The position numbers and the translations under genes are program-made. Shown piece by piece: positions 21,940 to 33,846 of a stretch of DNA of 64,000 nt. Each line of letters opens with the position of its first letter. Positions within the stretch are counted from its first letter, which is position 1. A model generated the notes under the pieces. That model was not told where the DNA came from. It was given only the letters and a program-made list of their open reading frames with translations, and ran no database searches. Source of the DNA: Rosa chinensis (lineage: Eukaryota; Streptophyta; Magnoliopsida; Rosales; Rosaceae); assembly GCF_002994745.2 (NCBI RefSeq), contig NC_037094.1, forward strand, positions 40,355,456-40,419,455, written 5' to 3'.

Positions 21940-23502
21940 TCAGTTGGCGGAACCTTCAAAGCTTCCCTTTGGGTTTTGAATTGTGTTGCTCGGAAGCTTA
22001 CCACTCTCATGAAACTTGGTCATGAAGTCCACCACTTGTCCCATTTGCTTCTTGAGCTCTGCAATATCCTTGGCATTGGTCTGTTGTCCTTGAAGCAAAG
22101 TCTGTGTGGCATTAGTCAATGCCTGAGTAGAATTAGTCAATGCCTCTATCGTCTTATCATAGTGAGAATTGGGATTCCCTACATTGTGTTGAGGAGGCAT
22201 GTAAGGTCTTTGATAAGGAGGTCCTTGAGGACGTTGGAAACTGCCACCAAGAGGGTTCTGAACATTTTCATTGTTGGTCCACTTGAAGTTGGGGTGGTCC
22301 CTCCATCCAGGGTTATAGGTATTCGAATATGGATCATACCTTGGACGTGGGGGACCCCCTTGGTTCCCTTGATAGCCTCCTATAGCATTCACAGATTCCC
22401 AACCACCATTCTCACTCAGTTGAGGACATTGATCCGTAGGATGTCCTTGAGTAAAGCATACCCCACAAGCAGAGGGTCCTCCATGGCCTTGAGTAGTCGC
22501 CACCTTGTTCACAAGAAGGGTGAGTTTGCTCAATTGATCCGCAATGGCAGGACTAGTGCTCACCTCATTTACCCTACGAGTGGGTTGTCTCACACCCTCA
22601 TACTGTTGGGAGTTTAGGGCACGATTAGCTATAAGTTCCTTCCCAACCGCAGGTGACTTATCCACAAAAGCTCCACCAGCTGCAGCATCCAACATTTGCC
22701 TTTCCAAGGGTAAGAGTCCTTCGTAGAAACATGTAAGTAGGGTCTCATCCTTCATCTGATGTTGAGGACACTGTGCAAGTAGGGAGTTGAACCTCTCATA
22801 GTACGCAGCATATGACTCATCATGGGCTTGCTCTATTCCACTAAGCTTCTTCCTAAGTGTGATGACCTTTGAAGCTGGGAAGTATTTCTCCAAGAAGGCC
22901 TTTCTCATTGTTTCCCATGATGTGATACGTCCTGCAGGAAGTTCATATAGCCAATCCTTGGCTCTATCAGCTAGAGAGAATGGAAATGCTCTCATCTTAA
23001 GAAGGTTCTCATCTGCTCCTTGTGGTTGCATGTTTGCACAAACAGATTGGAATTCTCGTACGTGCTTGTTAGCATCCTCCATATTGAGGCCATGGAAGAT
23101 AGGGAGCTTGTGCAACAATCCACTCTTAAGCTCGAACTCTGCCTGTCTTCCAGCTGCAGGGGCAGGGTATACTATGCCTGTAGGGGGTCCTCCTTCAACA
23201 GTTGCGGTGGAGAGTTCCCTAATAGATGTCATTCTCTCTTCTTCGACTTCTTCAGGTGGTGGTGAAGGTGGTGTAGAGTTGGACGAAACCAAGGGTGAAG
23301 GTGAACGTGAAGGCGGAGATGGACTTGGTGTAGGTGATGTAGACTCCTCAGAAAAGTAAATCCGCTTCCCTTGCTCGTTAAATGTGTACTCCTTGTATGT
23401 TGAAGGGGAAGGGCTTGTGTGCTCAAGGAGTGAAGGACCCTTCAAACGAGCGAGCCTTGCTTCAATTTCCTTTAGTGTAGATGGTCTAAAAGGCTCGGTC
23501 AT
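21940..23502 (-). CDS. gag: gag, complete, gag-only type
   Basis: A 520-codon frame begins at an ATG at 23502, in the same place as two other gags. The N-terminal 90 residues are rich in S, P and E. The capsid-like Retrotrans_gag core lies at about 120-290 (FHGLNMEDANKHVREF, FPFSLADRAKDWLYELP, EGLLPLERQMLDAAAGGAF). A CCHC zinc knuckle follows at C346, C349, H354, C359. The C-terminal part is rich in Q, N and P. The frame stops after KGSFEGSAN, where the pol-bearing relative runs on into protease. It is intact and matches the 513-aa gag at 58100-59641, including that stop. The likely role is forming particles and packaging RNA, with pol from a relative. Confidence 0.92.
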   Translation of the reverse strand: MTEPFRPSTLKEIEARLARLKGPSLLEHTSPSPSTYKEYTFNEQGKRIYFSEESTSPTPSPSPPSRSPSPLVSSNSTPPSPPPEEVEEERMTSIRELSTATVEGGPPTGIVYPAPAAGRQAEFELKSGLLHKLPIFHGLNMEDANKHVREFQSVCANMQPQGADENLLKMRAFPFSLADRAKDWLYELPAGRITSWETMRKAFLEKYFPASKVITLRKKLSGIEQAHDESYAAYYERFNSLLAQCPQHQMKDETLLTCFYEGLLPLERQMLDAAAGGAFVDKSPAVGKELIANRALNSQQYEGVRQPTRRVNEVSTSPAIADQLSKLTLLVNKVATTQGHGGPSACGVCFTQGHPTDQCPQLSENGGWESVNAIGGYQGNQGGPPRPRYDPYSNTYNPGWRDHPNFKWTNNENVQNPLGGSFQRPQGPPYQRPYMPPQHNVGNPNSHYDKTIEALTNSTQALTNATQTLLQGQQTNAKDIAELKKQMGQVVDFMTKFHESGKLPSNTIQNPKGSFEGSAN

Positions 23503-24374
23503 TCATAGGATTCCTGAACATTATCAGAATTCAAAGAAGTTAGCAAAGTATAAAGTAAACTAATTACCAATTAGCGATTTATACATCACTATTCACAAGT
23601 TACTATTCACGACTTTACTACTTATGATTTATACAAGTATAAATAGAGTATAAATTAAAAACTATCCACAATCTTTTCACAAATAAACCACGTAAAAAGT
23701 TTATACAAGTATAGAAAGTACAAAACACACAATTTACAAGTGGAGGTTATGTTCACGTATCTTATTATCTTTACAAAATAAAGTTAATATCTCAATTGAT
23801 TACAAGTTGTAAGTCGAGCCCAATAGAAACCACTACTATTGGTGAGATACGATCTAGGGATAGTCGTCTAGACATAAGTCGCTTTCCTTTGTTTCAGAAG
23901 GCTAGATGGCCAGATTAAGAGGTAAGTGAGAGGGAGGACTCATTTTGGTGACACTACGGAGGCTACTCCCTCATTGAGGTTTAGGCCCCTATTGGCTACT
24001 CCCACATCGTGGTTTACGCACAGTCTATAGTATCTCTGAGATCCAATTTGAACCCATCACCCAGGGTCTCAACCTAAGACACCACCTATATGCCCCTTAC
24101 TCAGCTTGAAAAGAACTCATGTGTTAGACAGTTCTCCAAATGTTAATAAAAGCCGCCCTCAACTCCAAAAGACCTTAGAAAGGCACTAATGAAGGGTTAA
24201 GGCCAATATTAACAAAAGGGCCCTTATCTACTCATACGATTTTACACACTTATAACAATTAAGGACTTAACAATATTTACAATTAATTCTTTAAATTTCT
24301 TTTGTTTAACAAAATTTGACACATTGTAAACACAACAAAACGTCACACTTTGTACACTTCTTTTTTTTTCTTCT

Positions 24375-24417
<43 letters not shown>

Positions 24418-25175
24418 GAAAATACTTACAAATATTTGTTTTTCTTCCTTTTCTTTACAATTATTTTCAACACTTAGGTACGGGAACAGGGAGTCTCGAT
24501 GTGCAATCGGACTGAAACAGCTACCCTTTTCAAGACTATGTTTAATCCAATATACCTTAGTGAATCATAATATTTTCATTTGTTATATATACCATTGATT
24601 TCAAATTCAATTCCAAGCGGTAAATCAAGAGGACGTGCGGCCCAAGTATAGTCGTCAAGACACTAAGTCCCTCTTACATCCTTTGGGCAACCTTACTGAA
24701 ATGGCCAGGTAGGGGAGGGTGACCACGAGAGGTAGAATCCATTTTGGCATGAGCTACTCCCACATTGTGGTTTAGGCTCATTTGCACGCACTTCTGAATT
24801 CAAGAACCAGTCATGAGCGTTGTCCCCTTTCCTAGACACCACCCCACATAGGCTATACTTACTTGGATGAAAAAGATTCTAAGTGTGAAGACAGTTCAAT
24901 GAATGTTAATAAAGGCCGCCCTCAACCTTAAGGGACCTGAACTAGGTACCAATAAGGGGTTTAGGCCAATATTAATAAACATGACTTCACCTATTCCTTC
25001 TTTAATTTACAACTTACAATTAAAATTCGTATTCAATAATATAAATAACAACCTAAGTAATTAATCTACTAATTTTCGACAATTACAAAATAATTAACAA
25101 GTAAATTTTTTTTTTTTTTTTTTTCGGTCACAATATACAAAACAAATATTCACAATATGGCAAATGATTTTTCAA
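23503..25175 (-). other. 5' leader of the composite element
   Basis: Untranslated leader with the same conserved blocks as 3288-4602. Two diverged modules are visible, near 23815-24215 and 24600-24990. It carries a plus-strand poly-T run of about 50 bases at 24359-24415, with a few C interruptions, and another at 25108-25124. Short plus-strand frames through the T run are not coding. Confidence 0.7.
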
Positions 25176-25193
25176 TCCCCGGCAACGGCGCCA
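25176..25193 (-). promoter_or_regulatory. Primer-binding site for tRNA-Asp
   Basis: On the minus strand TGGCGCCGTTGCCGGGGA, five bases from the LTR end at 25199. It is a full match to the Athila-type tRNA-Asp primer site (family knowledge). The eleven bases 25172-25182 are exactly complementary to the U5 motif at 25278-25288. Confidence 0.88.
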
Positions 25194-25198
25194 AAAAT

Positions 25199-27561
25199 TG
25201 GTGTCGCTTTTAGCGAGCGACCAATTTAACCCTGAAATGTCATTAGTAGTATAAAGTAAATAGGGATCGTTCTATTCCGGGGATTGAGGGTACACCTGTC
25301 ATTGTCAAACAATTAAACAATTAAAATTAAAACAAAGTATAATATTTACAAAAATATAACAAAATATATACATATTTACGAAAAAGGGGGGATTTTTGAT
25401 TTTTGGTTTTCTATTTCCGAAAATAAAAGCTAATTAAATAATTAAAATGCAAAAACATAAAAATACAAATGAAATGCAAGAACAAAGATCAAAGTCGAAA
25501 CTCATGATAAAAATTGATTCAAGTTCACCATTGTTCATCATAGTCATGCAAGAGGAGTTGATCATGTGAAATGTTCATAAGCAAACAATTTCCCATATTT
25601 TACTTTCAATGCTAAGTAACCTATGCGAAAGCACCTAGATTAATTCTATCAAACATGCAATCAAACCCTAGAAAGCTAGTCAATCATGTCATGTTTAATG
25701 CATTAAGCACCTAGAAAGGCTATCAACTCAAATGTGCAACTTAGTATGGAAAAGTCCACCTAATTGCAATCTTCTTTGATTAAATTCGGTTTTTGTACAA
25801 AACCTTTACTACTTATCGATTCAAGAACACAAAACCAAAAAGTTGATCCATGTTCTCAAATTCGTAGCAACATTCACATAAAAACCCTAAATGTTTCGAA
25901 CCATTCAAGATTATCATACAAAAGATTTCTATCATGCAAATTTAATCAAACACTCACACAAAAGCAACCATAAATCGCAATATATGAATCTGAAAATTAA
26001 CAATTAATCATAAAATTTCAGAAAACAACACTTGTTCATACATATGTGTCAACTAAGGCAAAACCAACGAAAATACAAAGCAAAGGTACAAGGAGAATCG
26101 GATTACACCGTGATGAAGATGAGATGAATGAAGTGATGAATGGTCTCTTGAATTTCGAAAGCAATCTTCAAGGTGGAGGATGGATGGTGTTCACGGCTTG
26201 TCCTCTTCTTCCTTGGCCTTGCTTGCACTTCGTGGTTGCCCTAGAGGATGGAGATGAACACGGCTAGCTAGAGAGAGTTTTTCTGATTTTTTTCAAAGTG
26301 TAAACGCAAAAGTGGGAACTCCTTGACGTTGAGAGAAGAGAGGAATATATAGGGGACGGCCCCTAGGTCTCCATGCCGTCCAAAACCCTAGAAAAGCTCA
26401 CGGCTATTGCTTGCTTCTTCCACATAATTTCCTCCAATGAATTCTTGCCACATAAGCCCTATGAGGTGGAGCAACCAATCACAAAATTCCAGAATTAATT
26501 CCCTAAATAATTCTTGCCGAAATATGTAGATAATTTCTGATTTTATACACCAATTTCGGCAACAATATATTTAGAGAATAAAGGGGGATGAACCTAGACT
26601 CCTTTGAGAGCTTTTTGTGTTCAACACATATTCTCTTTCCTTTAAAAGCTCCCTAAGAAATCTCCACGAAATCTCTTTATTTTTCTGATTTTTCCTCACG
26701 GCAAAAACCCTAATTTCTCTCTTCATTATCTCTTGGCCGAATTCCCTAGGGTTTGCACGGCATTCCCTTGTTTTCCTCTTGGCTTGGACGGCTAGGAGTC
26801 TTCTAGGGTTTATCTCTTGATTTATTTCCATAAAAATAGCCCTAGAAAATCTCCCTAGAAAATCTCCTTTTAATTTCTGATTTTCCACGTCACCTCCTTG
26901 TTTCTCTCTTGCAAATTCACGGCAAAACATCTTTAGGGCTAGGGTTTGCGTCACAAACCCTAGTTCCATGGGCTCTTGTGGGCTTTTATCCAATTAGCCT
27001 AAAATCCAACAAGTCTTGAGAGTTTTTGGGCCTCCATGCGTCACCTCTATGCCATGTCATCATCTAGAGTCTTCAAGAAGCTTCTCTCATGCCATGTCAC
27101 TTCATTAATTCGATCTCCATTCATGGTTGGCTCAAGAGTCTTGTTTTGGCAAGCTTTCCTTTTCTGGACAGGGTTTCCTGGTTGGACCAGGAAAACTTCT
27201 TTTCTTCATTTCTGCTCATTTGTGCTTCCCTTTGTACTTCATCTTGTCTCCCTCCAACGTTGGCTAGCTTCTCTCTCCATCTGTGAGCTCGTTTCAGCTC
27301 ATTTGTGACAAGGACCTGAAAATAGAAACTAGTAAGAAAAATAGAAACTTTCCTAAAATGAAAAATGGCAACTTTCCTACACTGAAAATGGGAAACTTTC
27401 TAAAAATGAAAAATAGAAACTACCGAAAATAGAAACTTTCTACAAATAGGAACTTTCCCAATCAAAGAATGGAAACTTTCCTAAACAGGGTTTTATTACG
27501 GAAATAACGCAGAAAATGTAGGGAAATGCAGTTAAAACGTCGCATTAAAATGCTCCTATCA
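25199..27561 (-). repeat. 5' LTR, family B, of the composite element
   Basis: On the plus strand it begins TGGTGTCGCTTTTAGCGAGC and ends GCTCCTATCA. The primer-binding site lies directly left. It contains TATATA at 26346-26351 on the minus strand and the U5 block CCGGGGATTGA at 25278-25288 (plus). It inserted into the LTR A that resumes at 27562. A 140-codon frame on the transcribed strand (26571-26993) is broken in a sister LTR and is not called as a gene. Confidence 0.92.
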
Positions 27562-28172
27562 ATGGATGATGATGCTCATGGCCTAAGCTTGCTTCTTCCT
27601 TCCTTGCTTGAAAACGCCAAAGGTTGAACTAGAGAATGGAGAGAGCTTCCGTGCGTAGAGAGAATTTTCTGAATTGTAAAGTGTACCTTGAAACGTCTAG
27701 GGTGATTGTATATATAGGGAACGGCATGTCTTGGCTTCCAAGCCGTGAGTTTTCTGATTTATTTACCAAGGAATTAAATTAATAATTCCACATGCCTTCC
27801 ACCAATGAGAAATTGCCAAATAAGCCCTAGTGTGTCATCCAACCAATCACAAAACTCCAAGAAGATTCCCTAATATATTCTTGCCGAAATCCCTTGAATA
27901 TTTTCTGATTTTCTTCTCGTATTTTCAGTCAAAATATACTTAGGGTTTCTAGGAATGAATCTAGACGCCATTTGGTGCTTTGTCTTGATTTCTTTCCATA
28001 AACTTCACCCTAGAAAATCTCTTGCGTAATCTTTTATTTCTTCTTGATATTTCACGCCACTTTTCTCTCCTCTCTTTGGTTTTCACCGCAAAACATTTTT
28101 AGGGTTAGGGTTTTGCGTCACAAACCCTAATGTCATGGGCTTTGATGGGCCTTGATCCAATTTGCCGAAAAT

Positions 28173-29943
28173 TGATACGAGCACAATGTGCGACAATATT
28201 AATGAGTATATGCCCAATTTTAGCCTTGTTTCTCCCTTAAGTTTCGTGTTTTGAGTCATCGAGTCATTTTAAGAGTCTTGTAGAGTGTTTGGAGTGAAAT
28301 AGGTGGAAAAAGTAAAATTCATGAAAAATCCAAGCTGGATCAAGATTCCTCACTGTCGACTGTTTTTGCGGTCTTTACATTTTAATTCCCTTTATTTTCT
28401 CTAGAAAATTTTGATATTCTCCTGCTTGTTGTAGGAAACATTGCCTGGTGGAACACTTGGAAACAGCAATGATGGAGTCATAAAATAAAGCATTAAGATA
28501 TTTGACCAAGCAATGAAGAAGAGAAATAAAGGAGAAAGACGTTTTCAGTTGGGGAATAAAGGAGAAAGACGTTTTCAGTTGAGGAATAAAAGAAAAAGAT
28601 GTTTCAACTGGAAAAAAAATAAGAGAAAGATGTTTCAGCTTGGAAATTAAAGGAATTGCCTAATTATGATAGGAGTTAAGTCCTTAAAGGAGATGTTTCA
28701 GTTGGAAAATTAAAGGAATTACGATGCAATCCCATCCGTCCAATGATGAAGGGTATGATCGACAAAAGCCAACCAATGCTCCCCTATAAATAGGCAACGT
28801 TCAGAACAAAATTTTCATCACTTCCCCCAGCCAAGATCATTTCATGGCCTATCACTTCATTGCCTATCACTTCCTGGCCAAAAACTTTTCCGAGACTCTG
28901 CCCAATTCACTTCTTAAACTTCCATCACCTACAAGACCGTGACACCATCCATCCATCAATCTACAAAGCTCTTAGGCGCTGAGTCAAGGACGCTCCATCA
29001 CCATAGCAGAGACGAGTTAATCACCGTGTTGCTAAGCCGCTGAGGAAAGCTTCAAAGTGTAACTATGACTCTACTTACAATTTTTATTTCGGTTTTGTGT
29101 GTTTCAATTTGCGAGTTGTGTAATTGGAGACACGGAATTTTCAGAATATTTTTATTAATATTTTTGAGATTTTCAATTTATTATTGAGTTAATTTCGAGA
29201 ATTCTTTTATGATGCATGTTACAATCTTGTGCCCTTTTATGTGTTTAGGTAATTTTCAGAGTTAGGTTCATAAGTTTGCATGCTAGAATCACGCTGAGTG
29301 TTCATGTGTGTTTGCTTAATTTGCCAAGAGCAATTGTTATTTGTTAAGACGCTGAGTTAAACAAGTAGTAATTAGTTCTAACGGGTGGTAAAAATCATGC
29401 TTTAATGATTAAATGATTCTGGAAATTACGTGTTAAATTCTATGTGTAATGGTTAATTTGCACATGTGAGTTGATTCGAGGGTTAGATAATACTACTAGT
29501 TAAGAGAACTACGCTGAGTGTTTTCGAAATTTAGTAGTATTAGGCTTGGTAAGGACTTTTCCGATCCAAACCTACATTAGAACGAATCAGATAAATGGAT
29601 TGATCCGCTGAGGCTTTTCATTTTGGCTCTTATCTAGGCATTTAAGGTGGGCACATTTTTGTAGCATGTTGAAATGAATTTTCTGTTTTTACACTTAGTA
29701 ATTTCCGAGTGGTATTGGTCTAGGTTAGGGAAGTCGATCATTGTATATAGTTTTATTTGCTTTGTTTTTACTTTTAGTAGATTAGAAACCAAATTCCAAA
29801 ACCCCCATTTTATTCTTTTATTTGTTAATTGACCTTTTTGTGTAGGTGTACCCTACAATCCCCGGACTGAATGATCCCTGCTTATCCTATACTGACAACT
29901 ACATTTTGCAGGGTTAAATTGTGAGGCTATTTCAGCCGCACCA
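28173..29943 (+). repeat. Solo LTR, family D, TSD AAAAT
   Basis: It begins TGATACGAGC, ends CAGCCGCACCA and is flanked by AAAAT at 28168-28172 and 29944-29948. The host LTR A reads continuously across (CCGAAAATCCATAGAG). It is 1771 bp and contains a CTATAAATAGG promoter-like box near 28782. It gives the undisturbed target sequence of the CACTA insertion found at 46257. Confidence 0.95.
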
Positions 29944-30492
29944 AAAATCCATAGAGTTCTTGGGCCTCGTTGCTTCAACTTCAAGCCTTGTCTCCCTCCA
30001 ACGTCAAAACACATTATTTTTCCATTTCTTTTTCATGGTTATGTTGAAAACTTGCTTGAGAAGCCTTCCTCCATTTCGCAGGGTTTCCTAGTTGGATTAG
30101 GAAAGCTTGTTTCTTCATTTCTGCTCATTTCTGTGACCCTTTTCGTCTCATATTTGTTCGCCTTAACATTCGCAAGCTCCTTCTTCCATTCGTGCGTTCA
30201 TTTCCACTTTTTAGCTCGGAGGTCCTGAAAATAGAAACTATATTGAAAATAGAAACTTTCTAAAAATGAAAAATAGAAACTTACTAAAAATGAAAAATAG
30301 AAACTTTCCTAAACTGAAAATGGAAACTTGCTAGAAATGAGAAATGAAAACTACAGAAATGGAAACTTTCTACAATAAGGAACTTTCCCAATCAAAGAAT
30401 GGAAACTTTCCAAAACAGGGATTTTTCAAGGAAATGGCGCAGAAAAATGTAGGGAAATGCAGTTAAAATGTCGCATTAAAATGCTCCCATCA

Positions 30493-30976
30493 AAAGGTGT
30501 AGAAACATGGAATGCATCAAGCAATGAAATGTTTACATTGCATGCTTCCTTATTGTGGACTATTAATGATTTCCCGGCTTATGCAAATCTGTCCGGGTGG
30601 AGTACGAAGGGTCAGTATGCTTGTCCATGTTGCAACTCAGAAACTGACTCTTGTTGGTTAAGTAATGGTAAAAAGCATTCTTATGGGGGTCATCGTCGGT
30701 GGTGCCCTAATGGCCATAGGTTTCGAAGGGATGGGAAGAATTTTAATGCTAAACTTGAATTTAGAGCAAAACCTAACACATTGTCTGGAGTTGATTTGTT
30801 GAGACAAATAGAGTCTGAAGGTATTATCACTGAATACAGAAGGGAGGATCTCCTAACAAGGAAAAGAAAACCAGCAGCTGTAGAAGTAGATGCTCATGGA
30901 AAAAAAAAAACGAAAACCACATAATTGGAAGAAAAAAAGCATCTTCTTTGAGTTGCCTTATTGGAAGCACAATTTG
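30493..30976 (+). pseudogene. tnp2: CACTA transposase tnp2, piece 2
   Basis: The first 199 bp repeat 9987-10185 with four substitutions seen, then the frame continues HRRWCPNGHRFRRDGKNF as expected for tnp2. An 11-base A run at 30900-30910 shifts the frame by one. After it the expected NWKKKSIFFELPYW follows in another frame. The piece ends at the solo LTR B target site ATTTG, and the protein resumes at 33362. It is not functional. Confidence 0.9.
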
Positions 30977-33356
30977 TGGTGTCGCTTTTGTTGAGCGACC
31001 AATTTAACCCTGAAATGTCATTAGTAGTATAAAGTAAATAGGGATCGTTCTATTCCGGGGATTGAGGGTACACCTGTCAATGTAGGACAACAAACAATTA
31101 AAATTAAAACAAAGTATAATATTCACAAAGGTATTTACAATTATAAACATTATTTACGAAAATAGGGGGGATTTTTGGTTTTTGGTTTTCTAGTTCGAAA
31201 ATAAAATCTAAGTAAAGAATAATTAAAATGCAAAAAACATAAAAAATACAAATGGGATGTGAGAACAAAGATCAAAGTCGAAACTCATGATTAAAATTGA
31301 TTCAAGTTCATCATTGTTCATCATAGTCATGCAAGAGGAGTTGATCATGTGAAACGTTCAAAAGCAAACAATTTCCCATATTTTACTTTCAATGCTAATT
31401 AACCTAAGCGAAAGCACCTAGATTAATTCTATCAAACATGCAATCAAACCCTAGAAAGCTAGTCAATCATGTCATGTTTAATGCATTAAGCACCTAGAAA
31501 GGCTATCAACTCAAATGTGCAACTTAGTATGAAAAAGTCCACCTAATTGCAATCTTCTTTGATTAAACTCGGTTTTTGTACAAAACCTTTACTACTTATC
31601 GATTCAAGAACACAAAACCAAAAAGTTGATCCATGTTCTCGAATTCGTAGCAACATTCACATAAAAACCCTAAATGTTTCGAACCATTCAAGATTATCAT
31701 ACAAAAGATTTCTATCATGCAAATTTAATCAAACACTCACACAAAAGCAACCATAAATCGCAATATATGAATCTGAAAATTAACAATTAATCATAAAATT
31801 TCAGAAAACAATATTTGTTCAAACAATTGTGTCAACTAAGGCATAACCAACGAAAATTACAAAGCAAAGGTTACAAGGAGAATCGGATTACACCGTGATG
31901 AAGATGAGATGAATGAAGTGATGAATGGACTCTTGAATTTCGAAAGCAATCTCCAAGGGTGGTGATGGATGGTGTGCACGGCTTGTCTTCTTCTTCCTTG
32001 GCCTTGCTTGAACTTCGTGGTTGCCCTAGAGGATGGAGATGAACATGGCTAGGCTAGGGAGAGTTTCTGATTTTTTCTCAAAGTGTAAATGCAAAAGTGT
32101 GGAACTCCTTGACGTTGAGAGAAGAGAGGAATATATAGGGGACGGCCAACTTGGTCTCCAAGCCGTGAATTTCTTCTTTATTTTCCATGGAATTAATCTG
32201 AAAATGCCACATAGTTTCCTCCAATGATAGCTTGCCACATAAGCCCTATGAGGTGGTGCAACCAATCACAAAATTCTCTTTTAATTCCCTAGAAATATTG
32301 CCGAAATTCCTTGAGATAATTTCTGATTTTTCTTGTTTAATTTCGGCCAACTTCCTTTAGGAATTCTAGGAATGAATCTAGACTCCATTTAAGCTTTTCT
32401 TGGTCTCCACCTTTTTCTCTTTCCTTAAAACTCTCTAGGAAATCTTTTTGCCGAAATCTCTTTGTTTACTTCTTGATTCACACGGCAATTCTCTCTCCTT
32501 CCTTGTATTTCTCACGGCAATCCCTAGCTTCTCTCTCTCTTTAAACGGCAAAGGCTCAAGATAACTCTTCCAAGAATATCTCATTCCAAGAAAATCTCCC
32601 TAGAAAATCTCCACCAAAATCTTCTTATTATTTCCTGATTTTCCACGTCATCTTCCTTGTTTCTCTCTAGGATTTCACGGCAAAACATCTTTAGGGCTAG
32701 GGTTTGCGTCACAAACCCTAGTTCCATGGGCCTTTGTGGGCTTTTATCCAAGTAGCCGAAAATCCAACAAGTCTTGAGAGTTTTTGGGCCTCTATGCGTC
32801 ACCTTTATGCCATGTCATCATCTAGAGTCTTCAAGAAGCTTCCCTCATGCCATGTACTTCATTAATTCGATCTCCATTCTTGGTTGGCTCAAGAGTCTTG
32901 TTTTGGCCAGCTTTCCTCTTTGGACAGGGTTTCCTGGTTGGACCAGGAAAACTTCTTTTCTTCATTTCTGCTCATTTGTGCTTCCCTTTGTACTTCATTT
33001 TTGCTCCCCTTGTAGTTCGCAAGCTCCTCTTTCCATTTATGAGTTCATTTCCACTTTCTAGCTCGGAGGTCCTGAAAATAGAAACTAGTAAGAAAAATAG
33101 AAACTTTCCTAAAATGAAAAATGGCAACTTTCCTAAACTGAAAATGGGAAACTTTCTAAAAATGACAAATAGAAACTACCGAAAATGGAAACTTACTAGA
33201 AATGATAAATAGAAACTACAAAAATAGAAACTTTCTACAAATAGGAACTTTCCCAATCAAAGAATGGAAACTTTCCTAAACAGAGTTTTATTAAGGAAAT
33301 AACGCAGAAAATGTAGGGAAATGCAGTTAAAACGTCGCATTAAAATGCTCCTATCA
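30977..33356 (-). repeat. Solo LTR, family B, TSD ATTTG
   Basis: It begins TGGTGTCGCTTTTGTTGAGC, ends GCTCCTATCA and is flanked by ATTTG at 30972-30976 and 33357-33361. Removing it and one target copy restores a continuous tnp2 reading across WKHNL and RHNLDVMH, which confirms the borders. No internal sequence is present. Confidence 0.96.
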
Positions 33357-33361
33357 ATTTG

Positions 33362-33846
33362 ATACGTCACAATCTTGATGTAATGCATATAGAGAAGAAT
33401 GTTTTTGACAATGTTTTGTGGACCATATTAGGAGATGCAAAAAGTAAGGATAGCTTGAATTCTCGACGAGATCTTGAAGAAATGAATATTAAAAATCATT
33501 TGCACTTGAAGATTGATGAATCTGGTAAACCCAAGGCACCTGATGTAGAGTTTGAGATGAAAAACAATGGCAAAGACTTATTCCTAAATGTAATTCATGA
33601 GTATAGAGCACCAGATGGGCATGCCTCTAACATTTCGCGTCGTGTGCGTTTGCAAGATAGAACCTTGGGAGGTTTAAAGAGCCATGATTGTCACATTCTT
33701 GTTCAAGAGTTGATCCCATTAGCTATAAGAAAATCCTTGCCCAAAAATGTGGTTGAAGTATTGATTGATTTGGGCAGATTTTTTAAACAATTGTGCTCAA
33801 AAACAAACTGTGCAGCAGACTTAGAAAAAGCACAAGAGGGAATTGT
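33362..33846 (+). pseudogene. tnp2: CACTA transposase tnp2, piece 3
   Basis: The frame is open across the piece and shows the strongly conserved RHNLDVMHIEKNVFDN motif, then LKSHDCHILVQELIPLAIR and VEVLIDLGRFFKQLCSK. These belong to the region between the Transposase_21 and DUF4218 parts of CACTA tnp2 proteins. It ends at ATTGT, the target of solo LTR C. No extra damage is seen inside this piece. Confidence 0.92.

Larger units (their letters stand above)
11131..27561 (-). mobile_element. Composite Athila-like retrotransposon with gag-only and gag-pol parts
   Basis: Reading on the minus strand: 5' LTR B (27561-25199), tRNA-Asp primer site, leader, complete gag (23502-21940), a 3' internal region (21939-20198), an abrupt junction into the gag C-terminus and complete pol (20197-15416), a second copy of the 3' internal region (15415-13447), polypurine tract and 3' LTR B (13446-11131). 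Normal Athila elements have one gag-pol unit and one 3' region. The two LTRs are near-identical by eye, about a dozen differences plus a 20-bp indel noticed, so insertion was recent. The left end lacks the last 23 bp of the LTR, so no target duplication can be checked; ATGGA on the right is the candidate. Confidence 0.85.
10186..30492 (-). repeat. LTR family A, minus strand, host of nested insertions
   Basis: Three parts make up one LTR: 10186-11130, 27562-28172 and 29944-30492, together about 2.1 kb. It begins TGATACGCTC and ends GCTCCCATCA. It was opened by the 16.4-kb composite element (11131-27561) and by a solo LTR D (28173-29943). About 48 bp of the LTR are missing at the 11130/11131 junction. 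Flanks do not match: GGGTC on the left and AAAGG on the right. Both flanks are tnp2 sequence overlapping by 199 bp. Confidence 0.85.

Noticed and set aside
24350..24598. 82-codon frame through a T run
   Set aside because: It begins with a poly-phenylalanine stretch produced by the poly-T tract in a retroelement leader. Not coding.
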